Source: Metaphire vulgaris
Taxonomy: Eukaryota; Annelida; Clitellata; Crassiclitellata; Megascolecidae
Assembly (NCBI GenBank): GCA_018105865.1
Contig: JACLAT010000045.1
Location: forward strand, 344,501-408,500
DNA: 64,000 bases
Direction: 5' to 3'
In this document: positions 44,561 to 55,776 of the stretch, piece after piece
Position numbering within the stretch: the first letter of the stretch is position 1
Layout: every line of letters begins with the position of its first letter
Program-made: the position numbers and the translations under genes
Notes under the pieces: generated by a model
The model's database searches: none
What the model was told of the DNA's origin: nothing
The model's input: the letters and a program-made list of their open reading frames with translations, nothing else

Positions 44561-44561
<1 letters not shown>
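42484..44561. mobile_element. 2.07-kb TG...CA repeat, copy 2, TSD ATAA
   Basis: Complete copy. It starts TGTGGCGACC and ends GGTCGCCACA (short inverted ends), with the 4-bp flanking duplication ATAA (42480-42483, 44562-44565). The 4-bp duplication and TG...CA ends fit an LTR, so it may be a solo LTR of a Ty3/gypsy-like element; there are no long internal direct repeats. Mid-element (43185-43225) it is A/T-rich with TTTATT motifs that read AATAAA on the minus strand. Near the end there is (AAT)n. It carries a minus ORF (next entry). Inserted in an (AAT)n run of a LINE tail, in an intron of the protease homologue. Confidence 0.75.

Positions 44562-44614
<53 letters not shown>
44562..44614. repeat. 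(AAT)n microsatellite
   Basis: Trinucleotide run at the right edge of copy 2. A second (AAT)n run lies inside the repeat at 44494-44535. Confidence 0.9.
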
Positions 44615-44861
44615 TTACTCAATTTAGCAATCATGCGTATTATATCGTCCTACATTCAAGCCGACTTTTCGCTAAGTTACGGCGCTGCACTTTGGAATTC
44701 GAAAGAAAACTTAAATGTCTCCGTTGGTGATATATTACTGCAGGTGTAGGCCTACATCAAATGTCATACAATGTGATCAATGAGCTCTGAAAATATTTAC
44801 AATAAAACATAATGATACAGATTTGATTGACCAACCCTGTACAGTTTATTCAGTAACTCAC

Positions 44862-45016
44862 ATAACACATGCCCCGTTCTAGGTCTCCTTTGTCGTCCGT
44901 GGTGCACATCATGTTTTCCGAGAATGGTCTCAAATAATAAAGGCGCGCATTGCACTCTTCCTTCTTAGATATGTTAAATCGTGCGTAACGAAGAATGGCA
45001 GGATAGCGGCCCTCTA
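44862..45016 (-). CDS. Serine protease homologue, exon before the active-site exon
   Basis: The minus frame reads GRYPAILRYARFNISKKEEC, then a Tyr/Leu/Arg stretch, then FSENMMCTTD and DLERGMCY. It fits the region between NDIALL and GDSGGP of trypsin-like proteins, with Cys residues at disulphide-forming spacing. The boundaries are ACCTTTTAG (minus, phase 1) and TAT|GTGAGT (phase 0). The 3' end joins the active-site exon as CYGDDGG. Confidence 0.8.
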
Positions 45017-45629
45017 CTAAAAGGTAAATTCGCTTCTTATTATTAAATTTTAAAAAATTTATTTGCAACAAAGCAGGGGGGCAACACAACCGATTTTAGG
45101 TCGTTGCTAAGGAATTAAGGCAAATCAATAAAGATGGATTAAGTAGGCAAATTCCATGATAAAGTATTGCAGTAAATATTCGTCAAATTAATAATGGTGC
45201 GCAATACAGAATTCCTGCACGTATGCATAGCATAGTTTGATTGTTTCACACAGGTCTGTCCACAGAAAATCCAGGCCCATAGCAGATCAATCGCAGGTTC
45301 CTAAACAATCTTCATATCTGTTGAAAAAGATTAGTGCAACTTTATTTAATATTTTATAATCGCCTTCTAATACTTTATGATCTTAAAATCAAATGACGAC
45401 CTATTATGCTTGGCAAGACTGGTTGGCTCGCAATGCCTTGCTTAACTCTAAGCCCAAGATGCCTCACTGATTATAGTTGGTTGCAAGACCACTAAGTCAT
45501 AAATACTGTAGTGTATAAGGTAAATTTATTTCGGGCCCTCGAGCCCCTACAAATCGCCGGCCCCTGGGCATTTGCTCCTGCCTCATCCTCTCGGCGGACT
45601 TGGTTTCATATGCATGCTAAATTAAATAG
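45017..45629. other. Intron sequence with a hAT-end fragment
   Basis: No gene seen. At 45535-45605 a GGGCCCTCGAG...CTCTCGGCGG stretch resembles one end of the MITE family at 36255. Confidence 0.4.
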
Positions 45630-45639
45630 CTGCATTCGA

Positions 45640-45657
45640 AATAGGTGATAACATACA

Positions 45658-45730
<73 letters not shown>

Positions 45731-46345
45731 TGAATTTAAGTGGTTTAGGAGGCTAAGTAAGCCTGTGTGAAAACCACTGATGTAACCATCTGCATTCAAT
45801 AACCTAATTTATCGAGATAGCCTTTGAATCCGTTTACTGTTTCAACTGTCACTCCCACCTCGTCCAAACTGTTCCATATGTCCACAACCCTTGCACCAAA
45901 ACTTTTTTTATTTATTGGACCAACTCTCTGCTTAAACAATTTCCATGTGTGGCTGCTATAGTGTGCCAATGTAAAGAATCGATCGTATGGCACAGCTACC
46001 TTACCAGTCATTATTTTGTATGTTTCTATCAAATCCTCTCTCTTTCTCTTCTCCTTTCTAATGTTGTCAGTCCACAATATTGAAGTCTCTTTTCGTATCT
46101 TAAATTATCGCTCTCATTGACCATCTTCGTTGCTCGTCTTTGCACTTTTCTAAAAGCCCTATATATTTTTTCAAGAATGGATTCCATGCCTGAACACAGT
46201 ATTCTAGATGAGGCCTTACCAATGACTTATAAAGTTTTATGATTATATCTTTGTTTCGATTCACTATTGTCCTTTCATCATTCCCAACATTTGGTTACCC
46301 TTTTTGCTGCCTCCATGCATTGGTGAGGTGGATTCATACTTCTAT
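45640..46345 (-). mobile_element. LINE 3' portion with terminal hairpin and (ATT)n tail
   Basis: The minus strand reads IKLYKSLVRPHLEYCVQAWN, FRKVQRRATKMV, YEKRLQYCGL, DLIETYKIMTG and RVVDIWNSLDEVGV, the classic C-terminus of a CR1/jockey-type RT protein, in more than one frame. After the stop (45796) comes AGTGGTTTTC, AGGCTTACTTAGCCT, AAACCACT and then (ATT)n (45658-45729). The right side is cut by the copia element, which inserted here. Confidence 0.85.
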
Positions 46346-46354
46346 GGATGATTA

Positions 46355-46511
46355 TGTTAAAGTCAGTGACTTTACAGGGTTTTGATAAAAAATGACTCTT
46401 GAGTAATATGTACTCTTCGTTGTAAAATGGTTGACATTGGACATTTCTGATTAATGTTAAATTCTACTATATGAGTCTAAACTCTGAAATAAATGAGAAA
46501 TAACTTTAACA
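46355..46511 (+). repeat. 5' LTR of copia-type element (157 bp)
   Basis: It starts TGTTAAAG and ends CTTTAACA, an 8-bp inverted repeat, with an AATAAA-type signal near 46485. It is immediately followed by GGTTATGGGCCCAG, the primer-binding sequence typical of copia elements (initiator tRNA-Met internal part). It is very short for an LTR. The partner 3' LTR was not found. Confidence 0.85.
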
Positions 46512-46690
46512 GGTTATGGGCCCAGACACTTATAAGTAGAGTTTAGAGCGATTGTGAGTAAAGAATAAAATAGGTCGCATAGTCGAAGGATCGAACACTT
46601 ATCGAAGCGAACTTTGTCGTTCGACACGTGGAAGAAAAAGATCGCGGTATTGTTTTTTGTTCTGGTTGGGAGTTTTCTTTTGAAATTCAA

Positions 46691-47655
46691 ATGGATATAA
46701 CGAAATTTCAAATCAAGCAGTTAGAAGGCAAAGCGAACTGGTTGAACTGGAAAGGTCGAGTGTCAATTCTATTACGCGGCAGCACGGATGCTTTGGACGT
46801 TGTAGAAGGTAAACTACGAAAGCCAGATGAACCAAGCGATGACGCTACAGAAGCTCAGGTTACTGCTTATCAGACTTCTCTCAATAAATACCAGAAAGCC
46901 GACTGTAATGCGATGATAATTCTTTCAAGTAATATGTCGGAGGAAACGTATGAAAGAGTGCGTTCTATCACAAGCGCGAGAGATATTTGGCTTGAATTGC
47001 ATCGGCTGTACGGTGGAGTACAAGACGAGAGAGCCTACGATTTGTGTATGCAATTCTTTGGTTACAAGATTAGCGCTGGCGACGACGTTGCAACTCATAT
47101 TGCAAAGTTAAAGAACATTTGGAAAGATTTGAAGGTTGAAATTGAAAAAGATGTCAACAAAATCTTCTCCTGATGTGTAGAATAGTAGAAACATTACCAA
47201 GTCAATATTTTGCTTTTGCTTCAAGTTGGAGACTGCTAAGTAAAGTAGAGAGAACTGTGGAAAATCTTACTGATCAACTCTGCAGCTATGAGAGAGCATT
47301 GGCTGGGAAGACAGAAACGAGTCAGCAAGAGGCGTTACTGGCAAAGGCATCCAACACGAAAACACCAAAGCAAAAGAATCAGGTTAGAGTCAAGAGGAAT
47401 GTGAAATCGAGTCTTCTGTGTCACTATTGCAAGAATTCTGGACATTTTATTAAGGAATGTGCGAAGTGGATTGCTGATGGAAGGCCACGAAAACCAGAAA
47501 ACACGAGAACTATGAATGCAAATACAGTGTCGATATATGCAGTGGATAACAGTGCATTTGCTGTAAATGATTCTAGAAGTCCTGATGAGTGGTTTGTAGA
47601 CAATGGATCAACATGTCATTTAACTTACAGAAATGACATTTTTCAAAACTTTTAA
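46691..47655 (+). pseudogene. gag: Copia Gag and protease start
   Basis: The frame 46691-47173 gives MDITKFQIKQLEGKANWLNW, the Copia-type Gag opening. After a one-base shift near 47165 the frame resumes at 47173. It includes a zinc knuckle CHYCKNSGHFIKEC (C-x2-C-x4-H-x4-C) near 47427 and the protease active site WFVDNGSTCHLT near 47600. The usual form is DSG or DTG; DNG is unusual. It ends at an in-frame TAA at 47653-47655. Confidence 0.85.
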
Positions 47656-50586
47656 AGGTTCTGTATTCCAAATAAGTTACAAGTTGCTGATGGAAATACA
47701 ATTGAAGCACTGGGAAAGGGTATTGTCCAGCTGCAAGCAACTGTAGATGGAAAATCAATTGAAGTGAATCTGCAAGATGTTTGGTACGTTCCAAAACTGA
47801 ATAGAAATCTGTTCTCAGTTCTAGCAGCACAGGACAAACATGAAAATAGTTGTTTCGTCTCGACAAAGTACAGTTGTCATCTTAAAGTTAATGGCAGAAA
47901 GGTGCTTGCTGGAAAACGAAAACAGAATGGAGGTTTATTCAAGTTAGTTGCTGAGACTAAAACTTCTTCAGAAAACATAGCTGAAGGATGCACAGCTGAA
48001 GTGTGTGCTATAAACAAAGAAAATATTCTGCAGCTTTATCACGAGCGGTTGGGTCATCAGAACAAAAGACATGTGAAGACGATTATAAAGCGAGAATTGA
48101 ATATTGATGTCGACGTAGACAGTGAAATCTGTGAAGGTTGTGCCTATGGCAAAGCGCATCGACTTAAGTTTGGAACACGAGTGAAAGCCACGAGACCAGG
48201 TGAGCGTATACATGCTGATGTTTGTGGCCCATTCTGTTATTCATTCTCAAAATGTCGTTATTTTGCTCTCTTCAAGGATGACTACAGCAGTTTTCGCTTT
48301 GTTTACTTTCTGAAAGAAAAGTCAGAAGTTCAAGAAAAGCTCAAACTTCTTCTGAAGAACATTAGAACAGCTGGTTATGTTGTGAGTGAATTCTTAAGTG
48401 ATAACGGTGGTGAATTTGATAATTTTGAAGTCAGGAAAGCATTGTTGGAAAATGGAATTCGATAACGTCTCACCATGCCTTATACACCGGAACAAAATGG
48501 CTCTAGTGAAAGAGAAAACAGAACACTAGTTGAAGCAGCCAGAACTATGAGACTAGCTCATGGTGAACTACCACAAGCTTTATGGGCTGAATTAATAAAT
48601 ACTGCTGCCTACATCTTAAATCGAACTGGAACTTCGTCTGTGGAAGGAAAGTCACCATACGAACTTTGGTACAACAAGAAACCACAGATTAAGCATTTAT
48701 GTGTAATAGGATTCACCGCTTATGTTCACATTCCAGCTCAGTGTCGTAAAAAGATGGACAGTAAAGCAGTAAAGGGTGTCTTAGTTGGCTATGAAGGTGA
48801 TGATGGCTACAGAATTTATGTTCAAGAAGGAAACAAATCTTATCGTTCGAGAGATGTTGTATTTGATGAAACTCCACTATGTTCATCATCAAGAGATTGG
48901 TCAGCAATACCTGATAATGAAAATCCAAAAAAAGAAGTTGAAGTACAACAAGAAAATGCTGAAACCAAAGATGATGCAGATCCTGAATCAGAAAGTGATG
49001 AAGCAAAAGATGAAGAGGACGAAACAGGAGTAAGTGAAAATCAAATTGACCAGACTCACCAAATGCAATTGCGCGATCGAAAATGTATGCAGAGACCATC
49101 AAAACTCAATGACTATGTGATGTCTGTTGAAGAGTTGATGACAGACTTAAAAGAACCAGAAACATACGAAGAAGCAGTTAATGATCGTTATGCAGATGAA
49201 TGGAGAAAAGCAATGAAAAGTGAAATTCAATCTCTAAAAGAAAATGATACATGGAAATTAGTTGATCGTCCTTCAGGAAAGAAGGTTATACCATGTAAAT
49301 GGGTCTTCAAATTAAAGAATAATCCAGATGGTTCCATTGAACGATATAAAGCAAGAGTGGTCGTTAAAGGTTATTCACAAACGAAAGGGATTGACTATTC
49401 TGATACTTTTAGTCCAGTAGTACGAAGCTCAACAGTAAGAACACTCTTAAGTGTTGCTGCAAAAGAGAAACTACACTTAATGCAGTTTGATGTATCAACA
49501 GCTTTTCTCTATGGTAAACTTGAAGAAGAAATTTTCATGGAACAGCCTGAAGGTTTCACTGACAATTCAGGAAAAGTCTGCAAACTTAAACGCAGTCTTT
49601 ATGGTCTTAGACAAGCACCAAGATGTTGGAACAAGCGTTTTAAAGATTTCCTGTTAAGACATGAATTCAAAAGCAGCGATGCAGATCCCTGTTTGTTTAT
49701 TCGAGAAAAAAACTTGAAAAAGATTCTGATTGGACTCTTTGTTGATGATGGAATTGTAGCGTCTAAGGATGTGAGTGAATTTCAAAAGTTTTAAAGGGAG
49801 CTAGAAGCTGAATTCAGAATTACTGCAAAGCCTGCAACATACTTTCTTGGTATTGAAATAAATCAACAGTCAGATGGATCAATCAAAATCAGTCAAGGAG
49901 CCTATACAAGGAAATTGTTGGAACAGTTTGGCATGAGTAACTGTCGCCCATGTCCAACTCCTATTATTAAATCTGAGAAGGAAATAGAACCAGATGAATC
50001 TCAGACTGAACAACTGAAGTTTCCATATCGATCAGCAGTTGGAGCACTGATGTACCTTATGACAGGAACTAGACCTGACATTGCCTATGCTGTCAGTGTT
50101 GTTTCAAGAAAACTTGAAAATCCAAATAACTCAGATGTTGTTAAAGTTAAAAGAATATTTCGGTATTTAAGAGGAACTGTAGATGATGGAATTACTTACA
50201 AGCCTGATGAAAATAAGAATTCTCTAATTTGCTACAGTGATGCTGATCATGGAGGAGACAAGGCAACAGGAAGATCAACCTCAGGAGTTGTCTGTATTTA
50301 TTCTGGAGGAGCAATTAGTTGGAAAAGTCAAAGACAAACAACAGTAGCTATCTCAACCACTGAAGCAGAGATTGTTGCTGCAAGTGAGGCTGCTCGGGAG
50401 GCTGTTTGGTTGAAACGATTGCTGAGCGACATCACAGACTTCACTGGAATACCAGAAATTTATGTTGACAATGAAGCCGCAATTCGACTGGCACAAAATC
50501 CAGAATTACACAGAAGGACAAAACATATCAAGACACGTCATTTCTTTGTCAGAGAAAAGGTGACCAATGGAGAAGTTACTGTCACG
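47656..50586 (+). pseudogene. pol: Copia integrase, reverse transcriptase and RNase H
   Basis: Integrase: zinc module (YHERLGH ... CEGCAYGK) near 48040-48150. DDE triad in HADVCGPF, LSDNGGEF and NGSSERENRT; a TAA at 48463-48465 lies between the last two. Reverse transcriptase: PCKWVFKLK, YKARVVVKGYSQ, MQFDVSTAFLYG, RSLYGLRQAPRCWN and FVDDG (the active YVDD). A TAA is at 49792-49794. RNase H: DADHGGDKATGRSTSG, SSTEAE-like STTEAE and DNEAAIRLAQNP. All are in one reading frame, so only the TAA codons break it. Confidence 0.95.
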
Positions 50587-51255
50587 AATATTTTTTGCGA
50601 TAATGACAATTTTTTCTCTTTTTTGCTCGTCGAGTGTCAAAATATGATGGTTATGACCTTTTTTCCATGCTTTTTTTCCATTATAATAAGTAGTATTCCA
50701 CGAAATTTTCTAGTTTTTGATTATTTGTAAAAAGTGAAATTGTTGACATCAACTTCTCTTGACCCCCCTCCCCCTGTCAACAACTGTCAAACGTTTCAAA
50801 CGCCCTCCCCCCTAAATTGTTGACGCAATTAATGGACAGCCCCATAGGTTTTTAGAAATGAACACGCGCTTATGAAAGCATTCCATAGTCAGCAGTTTTG
50901 TCAGCAGATTGTACATCAGATCTCAAAGTCATTGTGTCACTGCCAAGTTGTGATGGCGACGTAGACGTACAATTTTTCTCAACGGGTCCAATAAATATAG
51001 GTCGTGTTATAAATAAACTAAAGAACCGGGAAAATGTTGCAGAATTAGAAATTATACTGTTTCTTGAGTGCCATCACTGTCACTATAATAGCCAAATCGA
51101 ATCAAGTTTGATCGAGTCGATTATAGATATGCAGCATATGCATGTCCATTTTTAAATGTAAGAATTTCACCCCCAAAACAAATTCCTAGCTACGCCACTG
51201 TGCCTACTCATATCAAGCAATACAAAAGCAGATGCACTGAATAATTTTGCCTTAC
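50587..51255. other. Intron/repeat stretch with a hAT-type right end
   Basis: After the copia break, C-run sequence at 50763-50860 and the stretch around 51165-51202 stand out. The plus strand 51185-51202 reads CTAGCTACGCCACTG, the complement of the common hAT end CAGTGGCGTAGC, but I did not find its left partner. No gene was seen. Confidence 0.45.
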
Positions 51256-51524
51256 AAGTATTCCAGCCCCATCCTGTCAATATGCCTTGCCGGTATACGT
51301 AGAGCTGTTCCGTGTCAGGAGCACATATTGGTCGAACATTTGGTGACATACTAATTTTGTTCTCCGTCCTCAACAACGCTATGTCGTTAATCGTGTAAGT
51401 TGCATTCCATCTATAGCTATCAGGAATGAAGTAACCAGAGATTCTGAGGTATTTGCGGTATCTATTTTGGGTTGCATTTTCGAAGCGATCGTGTTCGCCG
51501 ACAACAACGCGTGTCGAGTTTGTC
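51256..51524 (-). CDS. Serine protease homologue, exon with the catalytic Asp
   Basis: The minus frame reads TNSTRVVVGEHDRFENATQN, later ATYTINDIALLRTENKISM, and VRPICAPDTEQL then LTGWGWN. This is the trypsin-fold middle with NDIALL (the catalytic Asp102 position), VRPIC.P and GWG. The 3' splice site TTTGTTTAG ends at 51525 (phase 2). It joins W from the His exon. The donor ACTT|GTAAGG is at 51255 (phase 1), which fits the next exon. Confidence 0.88.
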
Positions 51525-51630
51525 CTAAACAAACAGCACGATATAAAGAAACGGCTTCCCACTGGTAGCATGCAGCTTGGATCGCCTAAATTAAGAAGAT
51601 GAATCAAAATAGACTGTCTGATATCTCAAA

Positions 51631-51906
51631 CAGAGGCGTCATTGGGGAAGGGGCTGGGAGGCGTGCCCCCTAAGGAAATGAAAATATTAATTTATAATGT
51701 ATTAAAGTGCAAAAACTCGCAAAAATTGCCAAAAAATATTTTTAAATGCAAATTTTCGAACATTGGCTCTAAAATTTGCCAAAATTGCTCAAAATTTGCC
51801 AAAAAATGCCTAAATTTGCCAAAATTTGCCAAAATTTGCCAAAATTTGTCAAAAATTAAAAAAATGTTCTCGCCCTTTTCAAGAAAAGTGTTAAATGACG
51901 CCACTG
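51631..51906. mobile_element. hAT-type MITE, TSD ATCTCAAA
   Basis: The ends are CAGAGGCGTCATT and AATGACGCCACTG, with perfect flanks ATCTCAAA (51623-51630, 51907-51914). The interior has an AAATTTGCC array (51720-51850). Confidence 0.92.
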
Positions 51907-52282
51907 ATCTCAAAATAGATACAATGCCTGATATGGCAATAGCTAATAGGCTACAGACTGTAGTCGCCCTTTCTTCCATTTAAAAAATGCTACCAAAATA
52001 CAACACTCTATTTGAAGTTAGCGGGATATAGCAGAATGTGGCATGGGACACAAAGTGCCACTCCATGTTAGGAATCTGATCCCTGATCAAACAGCAAAGT
52101 GTGCTGAACCAGTGCTTATTAATGACGACGACGAAGATACTACAACGATTCATATCACCCAATCTCTGTTACAAAAATAATCGTTATACGCTAGTTTTAA
52201 TTAAGACAGAACTCGAGCTACTGTAAACGATATAACAATGGCGCATCATTGCATCATTTTATAAGAAAATGTGTTCCATTAC

Positions 52283-52500
52283 CAAAAAGGTTCGTTTTGA
52301 TCAACGCAGTGAGCCGCTGTCAAGACCCATCTTTCACTGATGATAGTCGCTCCGCAATCGACAAATGTCCGATCGTCGTTGGGCACCAGACGTGCCTTAA
52401 AATGCATTAACAACAGACGGTGAACTATGCATAGTATTTGCATACGTCCTGCATAACGCATTCGTTTACGAAATGCCTTAAGATGGAATGTGTCAGACAA
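52283..52500 (-). CDS. Serine protease homologue, exon with the catalytic His
   Basis: The minus frame ends CGATIISERWVLTAAHCVDQ, then NEPF. TAAHC holds the catalytic His57. It starts after TTACTTACAG (ending 52501) in phase 0. The N-terminal part (RKRMRYAGR) sits where R|IVGG activation sites usually are, but the sequence is not canonical. Donor TTTTTG|GTAATG is at 52282, phase 2, matching the next exon. With the Asp at 195 the chain has H and D but no nucleophile. Confidence 0.85.
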
Positions 52501-53100
52501 CTGTAAGTAAGTATTTCAATCAAATCCAACAGAAAGCTTCGTAAAAGCTACAAACTGACTGACTATCACTTACTATTTAAAAATTTAATAATGAATTTTC
52601 TTTCCCCTATTGTGCGACCGGCATACTTGGCGTGCAAGTAAGTAAGTAAGTGAAATCTTGTTAATTTCTATGGCACTTCCAAGAGCAGTACCGAAGTAGT
52701 TTCTTCTTTCTAGGCGCTTAATCTCAGAATGAAGTAGCTATAGCCAAAGGGGTCATTCATGCATGGTCATTATATCCAAAGAGCCAGTGGTTGGGGCACT
52801 ACAGCTATGGAGGAAAGGATTTTCGAAGAGAAACTACTTGAGTTTAGAAAGAACAGCTTGAGGAGATATTGCAAGAGGGAAAGGAAATTGTGACTCAGAA
52901 TTTGATATTTGATCATGGTGTAGACAGTAGAAGGATGCTGATCATGCTGGAATTTAGTTCCAAAGTTCTGGTGCAGCATCTGAAAAAGCACGATTACAAA
53001 TTTTGAGAGATGATTGATTCAGATAACGAAGGAGAGTTCCATGAGAGGAAGATCGAGTAGATCGAGGATGTTGAGTGATTATCAGATTTCGTATGTGGAC
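52501..53100. other. Intron/repeat stretch
   Basis: No gene seen. (AAGT)n at 52639-52653 precedes several hundred bases that look like decayed repeat; I could not assign a family. Confidence 0.35.
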
Positions 53101-54790
53101 TGGTTTTGAAGTATTTACACAGAATTTACACCTACTCCTACAGGTGTTTGTCTACAGGACTTTGACGAAGTTACGTTGGATGTTCTTCGACGCGTCATCC
53201 TCTCTATGCCAACGAAAACCTGTGAACTCGATCCGATTCTGACTTTTATTTCTGCTTGACTATAATTGACTTTTTTGCTTTTTTTAACGTTGCTCTGCAA
53301 TAGGTCTCTTAAAGAAGGCTGCATACCTGCATCGCAGAAACTGGCTAAAGTTAAGCCTAGGCTTAAGCAAACTGGCCTTGATGAGTCTGAAATGTCAAGT
53401 TATCGCCCTATCTCAAACCTCAGTTTCTTATCTAAGGTCCTTGAGAAGGTTGTCACTCTTCTAATGATTTGCTGCCGAAATACCAGTCTGGTGTCCGTGC
53501 CTCACACTCCACTGAAACGCTTCTCTTGTATCTTCTCTCAGATCTCTATAGGGCCATCGATCGGTCAGAAGTCACTCTTCTTGCCCTATTTCATGTCAGT
53601 GCTGCATTCGACACGGTTGACCACTTCTACAGCGCCTCTCTGTCTCATTTGGTGTCTCTGGTGTTCCTCTTGCCTGGTTGAAATCCTATCTCTCTGAACG
53701 CCGCATGATTGCATCGCTTGGTTCTACCTACTCCCGTGAAGTGCCAGTCACTTGTGGAGTCCCTCAGGGTTCAGTCCTTGGGCCGCTTCTGTATATACTT
53801 TATACTGCCGATGTTGCACGCTTGTTTGCGCCTTTTAATTTTAAAACACACATGTACGCTGATGATATTCAGGCCTATTCGCATCCCAGCCCCACTAATG
53901 CACTGCAGATCACTCGTGAATTTGTTGAAGCCTCTGACTTACTTCGTTCATGGATGCACTCAAATCGTCTTTTACTTAATCCAGCTAAAACTCAGCTCAT
54001 CTGGTTTGGTACTCGAGGTCAGTTCTCTAAAATTGATCATATGTCTGTGCTGTCTGCCTTCCCTGGCCTCTCTTTCTCCTCTTCTGTCCGCGATCTTGGT
54101 ATAATTCTTGACTCTGAGTTAACCTTTATGGATCATATTAACTCACTTTGTCGCAGTTGCTTCTATCATCTCCGCCAGCTTAGAGTGATTCGACGTACAC
54201 TAGACATGCCATCTGCTTCTACTTTGATTCATGCATTTATTTGCCCAAGGCTTGACTACTGTGGTTCACTTTTTGCTGGTCTTCCATCCGTGCGACTTGA
54301 TAAACTCCAGATGGTGCTTCGTTCGGCAGCCAGGGTTATTGCTGGTGTCACAAGACGTGATCACATTAGTGAATATATGATGTCTGTTCTACACTGACTG
54401 CCTTATCCTGCTCGAGTTGAATTTCGTGTGTTGAGAGCGGTTGCACTCTCCCTTTATGGTGCCACTCCATCTTACCTTGCAGAGTTACTCCATCCCCTTA
54501 GCTCTATCCCTGGTCGGCCATGTCTTCGATCCACGACCAATGGTCTTCTCAGTGTGCCCAAAGCACGAACCTCCTTGTTCTTGAAACGTGGTTTTGAATC
54601 AGTCGGCCCTATCCTTTGGAATGCTCTTGACTCCAGTATGCGTTGCTTAGTAACTCCTAATTATATGGCCCTCTTTTTGAAACGACTTAAAACTTATCTC
54701 TTTGTCAATGTGCAGTAATTTGCTGTGGGAGCGCTTCTGAGTGATTCTTCAGAAGATGCGCTATACAAATATTTTGTTACATTACATTAC
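53100..54790 (+). mobile_element. L2/CR1-like LINE, ORF2 C-terminal half, with ATTAC tail
   Basis: The plus strand reads VRRVILSMPTKTCELDPI-like residues near 53180, then [86 protein letters not shown] and a long C-terminus to 54715 (LDSSMRCLV, FLKRLKTYLFVNV). A frameshift lies near 53690 and a stop at 54397. The 3' UTR has GGAGCGCTTC...GATGCGCTATACAAAT and ends with TTACA repeats (54776-54797). It lies in an intron of the protease homologue gene. Confidence 0.9.
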
Positions 54791-54849
54791 ATTACATAAA
54801 ACGAGTTACAAGTCATTGAAATTATTTTATATTAACGCGTTCTATTTTA

Positions 54850-55115
54850 GCCAGTGTAGAGATTTAAGTAATGGTATAATGATGATATAAAGAATGTAGG
54901 TGATTAGTGCACGAGCTAAGGCATTTTGAATCGATTGGAGTTTACACATGGAAGCTTTTGGAACATTGCGAACCAGTGAGTTGCAGTAGTCTAACTTAGA
55001 GTGGGTTAGGCCTACTGGAGTGGCAAAAGTGGAAACGATTTTAATATCAAGGTAGGGACGAAGGTGGCGTAGATCTCGGATGTGAGAAATACAGGTTTTT
55101 GATAGTGGGATATGT
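54850..55115 (-). mobile_element. L2/CR1-like LINE fragment
   Basis: The minus strand encodes VPKASMCKLQSIQNALARAL, VGLTHSKLDYCNSL and DLRHLRPYLDIK, matching the palm/thumb-linker residues of the LINE at 53.1-54.8 kb. Confidence 0.65.
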
Positions 55116-55119
55116 GAGC

Positions 55120-55265
55120 TTCAAATGCGACTATTCTAGGAACTTTCACCAAGGGACTTAAAACACACTTGTTCGAAATCTCGTTCACATCATGTAAAGC
55201 GCTCTTGGCCCTAGCCTCCTAGACAACGGTGCTACATAATTTAGCCCATAACTAACTAACTAAAA
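55120..55265 (+). mobile_element. LINE 3' end with (TAAC)n tail
   Basis: The sequence ACGACTATTCTAG...TTAAAACACACTTGTTCG and the GTAAAGCGCTCTTGGCCC...GGTGCTACATAA 3' element match the end of the LINE at 59.3-60.6 kb. The copy is cut to about 145 bases. Confidence 0.75.
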
Positions 55266-55454
55266 AATTTAAGGAAGAGTGAAAAGGAAATCCAAGATGT
55301 TTGTAGCTGGAACATGGGCTATTATTGTGTCGGGCCAAAATCAGTGTGGAATTTTCAAATTTTGTAGTTGTGGCAATCCAATTGAAAGAAATTCTGTTTT
55401 GGAAGGTTTGAGAGCAAGAAGATTAGCTGACATACACGATGATATTAACGAAAA

Positions 55455-55565
55455 TGTCGTTGTACGACCAAAACTCTCGCTAAAACGCCGAAGTTAAGCA
55501 CGCTGATTGCCGCTCGTACTTTGATGAACGACTGTCCGGGGATCGAGTCGTGGTGCCTGTAACTC
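55455..55565 (+). ncRNA. 5S rRNA-like sequence (SINE3-like head or pseudogene)
   Basis: CCGAAGTTAAGCA, CGTACTTTGATGAACGAC, and GGTGCCTGTA resemble the internal control region of 5S rRNA: box A (AAGCTAAGCA), box C (GTACTTGGATGGGAGAC) and the 3' end. The first 35-40 bases match poorly and no terminator T-run follows closely, so it is probably a pseudogene or the head of a 5S-derived SINE. Confidence 0.4.
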
Positions 55566-55776
55566 ACCGAACCGTTTAAGGCTTAGGCGTGAATAAATTA
55601 ATAGTAGTGTTAATCTGCGAAAGTAAAACGCGTGTCTAGAGAAATCAATGGCTGACTAATATAGATTTGATGGTATCAGCCACCTGCGGCGTCGCTGCTA
55701 TCTAGTATACGGAGATCAGCGCCACACCGTATGCTCGTTCTAATATGGAGCTAGCTGAACATATTTATATATGTTA

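Larger units (their letters stand above)
46355..50586 (+). mobile_element. Ty1/copia retrotransposon, 3'-truncated
   Basis: Order: LTR, primer binding site, gag, protease, integrase, RT, RNase H on the plus strand, the copia order. It has one frameshift (about 47165) and three in-frame TAA stops (47655, 48465, 49794), so it cannot be autonomous. Similarity breaks off at about 50586 inside the C-terminus. Both its 3' LTR and the end of RNase H appear replaced by unrelated sequence. Confidence 0.95.

Noticed and set aside
48713..49102. Minus-strand 129-codon frame in copia pol
   Set aside because: Antisense to the RT/integrase linker of the copia element.
47653..49794. Alternative genetic code (TAA as sense) in copia
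   Set aside because: Host exons and other elements use TAA as stop, for example the last exon of the protease homologue; decay is simpler.
53115..53324. Minus-strand 69-codon frame
   Set aside because: It overlaps plus-strand LINE coding residues; antisense shadow.
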